This document shows, piece after piece, positions 58,688-64,000 of a DNA stretch of 64,000 bases (position 1 is the stretch's first letter; each line of letters starts with the position of its first letter). Source of the DNA: Bordetella genomosp. 9. Its GTDB lineage: Bacteria; Pseudomonadota; Gammaproteobacteria; Burkholderiales; Burkholderiaceae_B. A program made the translations under genes and the position numbers. The notes under the pieces were generated by a model. The model made no database searches. It saw only the letters and a program-made list of their open reading frames with translations, and was not told where the DNA came from. The stretch spans positions 620,001-684,000 of the forward strand of contig NZ_NEVJ01000001.1 of the NCBI RefSeq assembly GCF_002261425.1, read 5' to 3'.

Positions 58688-59437
58688 ATGAGCAAGCAAC
58701 TGAACGGAAAGATCGCCCTGGTCACCGGCGGCAGCACGGGTATCGGCCTGGCGGCGGCCCAGGAATTGGCCGCGCAAGGCGCGCGTGTCTTCATCACCGG
58801 CCGGCGCCAGGCCGAGCTGGACGCCGCGGTGGCGGCGATAGGCCCGGCCGCCACCGCCATCCGCGCGGATGCCTCCGTCCTGTCCGACCTTGATGCGGTC
58901 TATGCGCAGATCGCCAGGACGGCCGGCAGGCTGGACATCCTGTTCGCCAATGCCGGCGGCGGCGACATGCTGCCGCTGGGCGCGATCACCGAGGAACACT
59001 TCGACCGCATCTTCGGCACCAACGTGCGCGGCGTGCTCTTCACCGTGCAGAAGGCGCTGCCCCTGCTGGTCGATGGCGCGTCGGTGATCCTGACGTCTTC
59101 CACGGCTGCCGTGATGGGCACGGCCAATTTCAGCGTCTACAGCGCCAGCAAGGCGGCCGTGCGCAACTTCGCCCGTTCCTGGGCGCTGGATCTGAAGGAT
59201 CGGGGCATCCGCGTCAACGTCGTCAGCCCGGGTCCTGTCCGCACGCCAGGCTTGGGCGGCCTGGTTCCTGATGAGGGGCGCCAGGGCCTGTTCGACTACC
59301 TGGCCTCACAGATACCGCTGGGACGCCTGGGCGAGCCTGAAGAGGTCGGCAAGGCGGTGGCCTTCCTGGCTTCCGACGCGTCCAGCTTCGTCAACGGCAT
59401 CGAACTGTTCGTCGACGGCGGCATGGCGCAGGTCTGA
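58688..59437 (+). CDS. Short-chain dehydrogenase/reductase (SDR)
   Basis: A 249-residue SDR with [12 protein letters not shown], Ser in [10 protein letters not shown] and Tyr-Lys in [19 protein letters not shown] precedes the ATG. It resembles uncharacterised SDRs controlled by a divergent LysR protein in Proteobacteria; the substrate is unknown. Confidence 0.9.
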   Translation: MSKQLNGKIALVTGGSTGIGLAAAQELAAQGARVFITGRRQAELDAAVAAIGPAATAIRADASVLSDLDAVYAQIARTAGRLDILFANAGGGDMLPLGAITEEHFDRIFGTNVRGVLFTVQKALPLLVDGASVILTSSTAAVMGTANFSVYSASKAAVRNFARSWALDLKDRGIRVNVVSPGPVRTPGLGGLVPDEGRQGLFDYLASQIPLGRLGEPEEVGKAVAFLASDASSFVNGIELFVDGGMAQV

Positions 59438-59530
59438 CCGTCGCGGCGTCTGGCATCCAGGGGGGAGCCGGGGCGCGCATTGCGATGCCCGGCTCTTCTC
59501 CCGGCCAGGATGGCCGGCCCGCTGCCGCCA

Positions 59531-60208
59531 TCAGGCCTGCTGGCGCAGCGCCTGGGCGATGGCTTCCCCGACCAGGCCGCCCGATGCGGGATTCTGGCCA
59601 GTGATCAACCGCCCATCGACGACCAGCTTGGGCTGCCACGGTTCGACCGATTCGTGGATGGCGCCTTCCGCGCGCAATGCGCTTTCCAGATCGAACGGCA
59701 CGTCGCTTCTGGCGTAGCCGTCTTCCTCGGCCGTCGAGAATGACGCCAGCCGGCGGCCGCGAACGAGGGGGCTGCCATCGGGCAGGGTGACGCCCAGCAG
59801 CGCGGCGGGGCCGTGGCACACGGCTGCGACGATCTTGCCGCCATTCCAGGCGCGCTGGACGGCATCCTGGATCTCCGGATTGCGCGCGATATCGACCATG
59901 GGGCCCAATCCGCCGGGAAAGAAGATGGCGTCGTAGTCCAGTACGTCCACTTCGGAAAGCTTCCTGCTGTGCGCCATGCGGCGGTACGACTTGCTTTCCC
60001 GGAAGGCGGCCTGCGCGGCGTCGTTGGCGTCGAAGCCGTCTTCCGGCGGCTTTCCGCCCGACAGCGACGCGTATTCCACGGCGATGCCAGCCTGGTCGAG
60101 CGCTTCGAAGGGGTGGGCGATCTCCGGAAAGAAGAATCCGGTGGCGCGATGGTTGGGGCCGATCTCCGCGGCGTTTGTCACAACGAAAAGTACATGTCGA
60201 ACGGTCAT
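59531..60208 (-). CDS. DJ-1/PfpI-family protein, Hsp31/glyoxalase III-like
   Basis: A 225-residue protein. The catalytic Cys is in AAVCHGPAALLG, with a following His; Glu in TGFFFPEIAHPFEAL matches the glyoxalase III acid. The elongated form resembles HchA-like proteins that detoxify methylglyoxal or act on glycated proteins. AGGAG eight bases upstream sets the start. It is divergent from a LysR regulator that probably controls it in response to electrophiles. Confidence 0.88.
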   Translation of the reverse strand: MTVRHVLFVVTNAAEIGPNHRATGFFFPEIAHPFEALDQAGIAVEYASLSGGKPPEDGFDANDAAQAAFRESKSYRRMAHSRKLSEVDVLDYDAIFFPGGLGPMVDIARNPEIQDAVQRAWNGGKIVAAVCHGPAALLGVTLPDGSPLVRGRRLASFSTAEEDGYARSDVPFDLESALRAEGAIHESVEPWQPKLVVDGRLITGQNPASGGLVGEAIAQALRQQA

Positions 60209-60358
60209 GGCAGGCTCCTGTCTGGTTGAACGTAGCCCCTGCTTCGGGGAATGAAGGCACTTTAGATAAATCGCCGTTCGCCCGGTAGCACCGCTCGGAT
60301 TGACGTATTGGATTATAAAATTGGACAATGCTCGGTCACGATGCACGCAGGGAATGGC

Positions 60359-61252
60359 ATGAGCGGTACCTCACCGATACTCGACGAGCTGCGCGCCATG
60401 GCGGTCTTCGCGACGGTCGTCCGCTGCGGCAGCTTCGCGGCCGCGGCCCGCTCGCTCGGCCTGACCCGAGCCGTGGTCAGCCATCACGTGCGCGCGCTGG
60501 AGCTACGGCTGGGCGTACCCCTGGCGCAGCGAAGCACCCGAAGTTTCAGCCTGACGCCGGCGGGCGACGCATTCCGCGTGCACTGCGAGCGCCTGCTGGA
60601 TGAGGCCTCCGACGGCATACGCGGCATGGAGCTGCTGCGCGCCGAACCGCGTGGCGAAGTCCGCCTGACCTGCTCCCATCACTTCGGCCACAAGCGTGTC
60701 CTTCCCGCCTTGGTCGAGTTTCGCAGGCGTTATCCCGCAATACGCCTGCACGTGTCGATGAGCGACGCCAATGTCGATCTGGTGCAGGCGGGTGTGGAGC
60801 TGGCGGTGCGCGCGGGTCCGTTGCCGGACTCGGACCTGGTGGCGCGTGCGTGGGTGCGGGAGACCACGATGCTGTGCGCCTCGCCCAGCTATCTGCGCCG
60901 GCATGGAACGCCGGACACGGTCGCGGATCTGGCGCAGCATCGCTGGGTCATTTATCCGCCCAGCCAGCGATCCGTCGCGGTGCGGACGAAGCAGGGGCGT
61001 GTCGACGTCCCGGTGCAGGGCGATATCGTCACCGACAGCGCGGCATCCCGCCTGGCTTTCGTGCTGGCCGGGGAAGGCATTGCCCGGCTACCGGCCTACG
61101 ACGCCGCGGCCGCGCTCGCCGCCGGCGATCTGGTGCGCCTGTTGCCTGACGTCGAAACGCCGCCTTTGGATATCTTCCTGTTGCATGCCAGACGAATCGG
61201 GCCGAGCGCCCGTCTGCTGCGGGATTTTCTTCTGGACGCCGCGAAGGACTAG
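60359..61252 (+). CDS. LysR-family regulator, probable controller of the DJ-1 gene
   Basis: A 297-residue LysR protein (HTH in MAVFATVVRCGSFAAAARSL, TRAVVSHHVRALELRLG, RSTRSFSLTPAG). AGGG six bases before 60359 fixes the start. The effector domain contains LVARAWVRETTMLCASPSYL, typical of the CrgA/DmlR branch. It is divergent from the DJ-1 gene across 150 bp. Confidence 0.9.
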   Translation: MSGTSPILDELRAMAVFATVVRCGSFAAAARSLGLTRAVVSHHVRALELRLGVPLAQRSTRSFSLTPAGDAFRVHCERLLDEASDGIRGMELLRAEPRGEVRLTCSHHFGHKRVLPALVEFRRRYPAIRLHVSMSDANVDLVQAGVELAVRAGPLPDSDLVARAWVRETTMLCASPSYLRRHGTPDTVADLAQHRWVIYPPSQRSVAVRTKQGRVDVPVQGDIVTDSAASRLAFVLAGEGIARLPAYDAAAALAAGDLVRLLPDVETPPLDIFLLHARRIGPSARLLRDFLLDAAKD

Positions 61253-61312
61253 AGATGCTGGCGCCAGTGTGGCCAGCGGCTGGGTTGGCGGCGCAGCGCA
61301 GCCGGTTCGCGG

Positions 61313-62275
61313 CTATGCCTGCCCATGCATATGGGTCAGGACCAGCGCGGTCGCCGCGGCGCGGGTTTCCACGCCCAGCTTCACGTACACGTGCTCAAGA
61401 TGCTTGTTGACCGTGCGCGGACTCATGCCGAGGATGTCGCTGATGTCGCGATTGGTTTTGCCCTTGGCCAGCCAGAGCAGGACCTCGTGTTCCCTGGCCG
61501 TGAGCTGATACGCCACGGCCAGCGATGAAGCCGGTGGAGGCGGCGCGCAGCGCTCGTCCATCAGCAGCACGTGCTCGCCGGGCTTGCGGGACACCGTCAG
61601 CCGGATGCGCAGCTCGCGTTCGCCCGTGCGGCGCAGGAAGGTGGGCGCTTCCCCGTCGGCGGCGCCCCCCGCGCCCGGCACGCCTCCCGCGGGCAGGGCC
61701 GCGCTCGCGAGATGCTGGGCGATCCATTTCGACACCGGCGCCGGCAGGCCATCCTCGTCGTCGTCGCCAAAGAACTCCGTCAGCCACATCCGCGCCTTGG
61801 CGGTCTTCCACGTGACCGCGCCGGCGTCGTCCAGGACCACGACCGCGTTCGCCACCGCATCCATGGCATTGATGGCGACCGACATCATGCGGGCATTGCG
61901 CAGATGGGCCTGCAGCCGGGCCAGCACGACATTCGTATCCAGCGGCTTGACGACATAATCGATGCCGCCCGCCTGGAAGCCCCGCACCACGTCTTCCGGC
62001 TCGGTCAGGCCCGTCATGAACACGACGGGAACGTGGCCGGCGGTGGGATGGGCCTTGATGCGCCGGCAGGTCTCGAAGCCGTCCATGCCCGGCATGACCG
62101 CGTCCAGCAGCACGATGTCCGGCACCACGAAGTCCAGCCGCTCCAGGGCGGAATGGCCGTCGGTGGCGACGATCACCATATAGCCGGCGTGGTCCAGCGC
62201 CTCGGACAGCATCTTCAGGTTGTCCGGGGTGTCGTCCACGAGCAGGACCAGATTGTTAGCGGACGGCGGCGACAT
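61313..62275 (-). CDS. LuxR-type response regulator with a middle PAS-like region
   Basis: A 320-residue regulator. The receiver (about 1-125; phospho-Asp in DIVLLDAVMPGMDG, Lys in VVKPLDTN) is followed by a region of about 110 residues with PAS-like start VAINAMDAVANAVVVLDDAG. The C-terminus is a LuxR HTH (about 255-320; LTAREHEVLLWLAKGKTNRD, MSPRTVNKHLEHVYVKLGV). It overlaps the hybrid kinase gene by 20 bp and so is its partner. The middle region is unusual for a LuxR response regulator and may sense a second cue. Confidence 0.9.
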   Translation of the reverse strand: MSPPSANNLVLLVDDTPDNLKMLSEALDHAGYMVIVATDGHSALERLDFVVPDIVLLDAVMPGMDGFETCRRIKAHPTAGHVPVVFMTGLTEPEDVVRGFQAGGIDYVVKPLDTNVVLARLQAHLRNARMMSVAINAMDAVANAVVVLDDAGAVTWKTAKARMWLTEFFGDDDEDGLPAPVSKWIAQHLASAALPAGGVPGAGGAADGEAPTFLRRTGERELRIRLTVSRKPGEHVLLMDERCAPPPPASSLAVAYQLTAREHEVLLWLAKGKTNRDISDILGMSPRTVNKHLEHVYVKLGVETRAAATALVLTHMHGQA

Positions 62276-64000
62276 GGTGCTGTAGATGTTCCTTGAGCAA
62301 GGCGTTGTACTCGGCCAGGCGGAAGTCCTGCGCCAGCGTGGCCAGGTGATCGATGAGGGGCGCCGTGTGCGGCGCGCGTGCGCGGATCTCGTCCAGGCGG
62401 GCGAAGATGCCCTTGATATAGCCCATCGCGCCCAATTCCAGCAGCGATTCGGCATCCTCCCTATCCAGCGCCACGCCGCGCAGCGTCGCCATCGTGGGCT
62501 GGGCCGCCGTCGCGAAGGGGCGCACGATCCACTCCAGCCGCAGGTGCAGGCCGATCTTGGCCAGCAGTTCTTCCAGCACGACCGGCTTGACCAGCCAGTC
62601 GGTCAAGCCGCATTGCACGGCCTCTTTCGGATCCACGCCGTAGGCGTTCGCCGAGACGATGATGACCGGCACGCCCACGCCCTGGTCACGCAGTAGCCGG
62701 CAGACCTCCCACCCGGCCAGGCCGGGCATGGAGACGTCCATCAGGATCAGCGCCGGCCGCAGCGTGTGCACGCAGGCCAGGCACTCCTGCCCGTTGCCCG
62801 CTTCGAGGACGTCGAAACCCAGCGGCTCCAGCATGTCGCGCAGGATGCGGCGCTGCGAAGGCTGGTCGTCCACCACCAGCACCGCGCGGCGTTCGCCGGC
62901 ATAGCCGACGATGGCGCCCGCCGGCCGCATATCGCTGCGCGGCGAGCGCACTTCCGGCAGGAACAGCTTGAGCGTGAAAGCGCTGCCGCGCCCGACCTCG
63001 CTGCGCACCGTCAGCTCGCCGCCCATGATGCCGGTCAGCATGCGGCAGATGGTCAGTCCCAGGCCCGTGCCGGTATCGGCCTGGTCGGCGGCCGCCCAGC
63101 TGCGTTCGAACGGCATGAAGATCCGCTCCAGGTCCTCCGGCGGGATGCCGGCGCCGCTGTCCTCGACCTCCATCTGCACCATGTCGGCGGCGTAGCGCAC
63201 GCGCAGCGCCACGTGGCCGACGCGGGTGAACTTGACCGCGTTGCTCATCAGATTGATCAGGATCTGCCGCAGCCGCTTTTCGTCGATGTGGACGATCTTC
63301 GGCAGGTTGGTGGCCACCTCGTAGTCGAAGCGCAGGCCCTTGAGCGCGGTCTGCGGCTGGAACATCTTGACGATCTGCTCCAGGAATTCCGGCAGGCGCA
63401 GCTCGGCGTTTTCCAGGCGCAGCTTGCCGGCCTCGATGCGGGCGATATCCAGCAGGCCGTCGATCAGCCCGATCAGGTGCTTGCCGCTGCGGTGGATGAC
63501 GTCGATGGCCTCGCGGCGGGCCGGGGGAATGGCGGCGTCGCGCTGCAGGATCTGCGCATAGCCCAGGATGCTGTTCAGGGGCGCGCGCAGTTCGTGGCTC
63601 ATGCCGCCCATGAAGCGGCTCTTGGCCAGATTGGCGGCCTCGGCGGCTTCCTTGGCCTTCTGCAGCTGGGCGTCGGTCTGGCGGTGGGCCTCGATCTCGT
63701 GCAGCAGCAGGTTGGTCTGGCGGTCCGACTCTTCCTGCGCGACCTGGCGGCTTTCGTTGGTCAGCACCAGCCACCATGCGGCCACGCCGCCCACCAGCAG
63801 CAGCGCGGCGAACAGCTTGAGAAAGGTAGCCCGCAGCACCGTGGTGTCGGCGCCGACCTGGCCGAAGGTCACGGCTTCCTGGTAATAGATCAGCGCCAGG
63901 ATGGCCGCGAACAGCCCGCCTATCATGCCGATCACCACCAGGTAATGCGCCAGGCGGTTATGGAACAGGGGCGTGGCGGCGCCCGGCAGGATGCGCCGCA
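62256..64000 (-). CDS. Hybrid sensor histidine kinase (N-terminus beyond window)
   Basis: The frame runs off the right edge, leaving 581 residues. Two membrane segments are seen (VVIGMIGGLFAAILALIYY and FLKLFAALLLVGGVAAWWLV), then a coiled region, HisKA (GGMSHELRAPLNSILGYAQI, phospho-His), HATPase (NLMSNAVKFTRV, DSGAGIPPED, TGTGLGLTICRML), a receiver (VLVVDDQPSQRRIL, LILMDVSMPGLAGWE), and a C-terminal helical tail of about 80 residues. It pairs with the overlapping LuxR-type regulator. The sensor input lies outside the window. The organisation resembles BvgS-like hybrid kinases in order, but the sensor is not visible. Confidence 0.92.
   Translation of the reverse strand, partial: RRILPGAATPLFHNRLAHYLVVIGMIGGLFAAILALIYYQEAVTFGQVGADTTVLRATFLKLFAALLLVGGVAAWWLVLTNESRQVAQEESDRQTNLLLHEIEAHRQTDAQLQKAKEAAEAANLAKSRFMGGMSHELRAPLNSILGYAQILQRDAAIPPARREAIDVIHRSGKHLIGLIDGLLDIARIEAGKLRLENAELRLPEFLEQIVKMFQPQTALKGLRFDYEVATNLPKIVHIDEKRLRQILINLMSNAVKFTRVGHVALRVRYAADMVQMEVEDSGAGIPPEDLERIFMPFERSWAAADQADTGTGLGLTICRMLTGIMGGELTVRSEVGRGSAFTLKLFLPEVRSPRSDMRPAGAIVGYAGERRAVLVVDDQPSQRRILRDMLEPLGFDVLEAGNGQECLACVHTLRPALILMDVSMPGLAGWEVCRLLRDQGVGVPVIIVSANAYGVDPKEAVQCGLTDWLVKPVVLEELLAKIGLHLRLEWIVRPFATAAQPTMATLRGVALDREDAESLLELGAMGYIKGIFARLDEIRARAPHTAPLIDHLATLAQDFRLAEYNALLKEHLQHHVAAVR

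Noticed and set aside
1..64000. CRISPR arrays, tRNA or rRNA genes, insertion sequences, integrases.
   Set aside because: Looked for and not seen. No transposase or integrase-like protein, no regular spacer-repeat array, and no cloverleaf sequence recognised by eye.

Overview
The window is GC-rich, densely coded bacterial chromosome. Gene content (two orphan Bug/TctC-type binding proteins, a TctA-type permease, many LysR and IclR regulators, small catabolic clusters) points to a soil or opportunistic betaproteobacterium of the Alcaligenaceae, Bordetella/Achromobacter-like. That assignment is inference from gene families; no rRNA or other phylogenetic marker is present. I saw no tRNA, rRNA, CRISPR array, insertion sequence or prophage. 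The longest gap between genes is 243 bp (45679-45921).

Layout. 0-6 kb: end of an IclR regulator, an XRE/cupin-GNAT pair, a Nudix hydrolase, a vapBC toxin-antitoxin module with a repeated promoter/operator, an isochorismatase-like hydrolase, a tandem pair of paralogous lipoproteins and a conserved hypothetical gene. 6-12 kb: a quinone-oxidoreductase-like enzyme, then a degradative (class II) HMG-CoA reductase operon with a TctA-like permease and a small membrane protein, divergent from a MocR regulator across a three-half-site operator; this looks like mevalonate uptake and catabolism. 12-18.9 kb: DbpA helicase with a B12/radical-SAM protein, an exported methyltransferase, a YegD-type Hsp70 and an MFS carrier. 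18.9-23.5 kb: a sensor kinase and NtrC-type regulator next to two paralogous proteins built of repeated modules. A consensus sigma-54 promoter and a phased upstream activator site lie between them, so this looks like a self-contained signalling circuit. 23.5-29.6 kb: HAD phosphatase, secreted alpha/beta hydrolase, Bug protein + SDR, and a TauD-type dioxygenase divergent from its LysR regulator.

29.6-34.1 kb: a haem-oxygenase-like di-iron enzyme divergent from a PRMT-like methyltransferase, then a PAS hybrid kinase. 34.1-44.9 kb: a one-strand cluster with UbiD, a DUF4392 glutamate-cyclase-like protein, an Asp/Glu-racemase-fold protein, a HisC-like aminotransferase, a three-gene NitT/TauT-type ABC importer and UbiX, ending in a strong terminator. 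Histidine ammonia-lyase follows. An IclR regulator faces the cluster across a perfect palindrome. This is the strongest candidate for an undescribed catabolic system. 44.9-47.9 kb: SDR, MFS and an M23 peptidase. 47.9-55.3 kb: a peptide-scavenging set (family 5 binding protein, CocE/NonD hydrolase, Bug protein, LysR, MlrC-type M81 metallopeptidase) with a perfect 14-bp triplicate repeat. 55.3-61.3 kb: an MFS carrier divergent from an ArsR regulator carrying an in-frame hexanucleotide repeat tract, then LysR/SDR and DJ-1/LysR divergent pairs. 61.3-64 kb: a LuxR-type response regulator and a hybrid sensor kinase truncated by the window edge.
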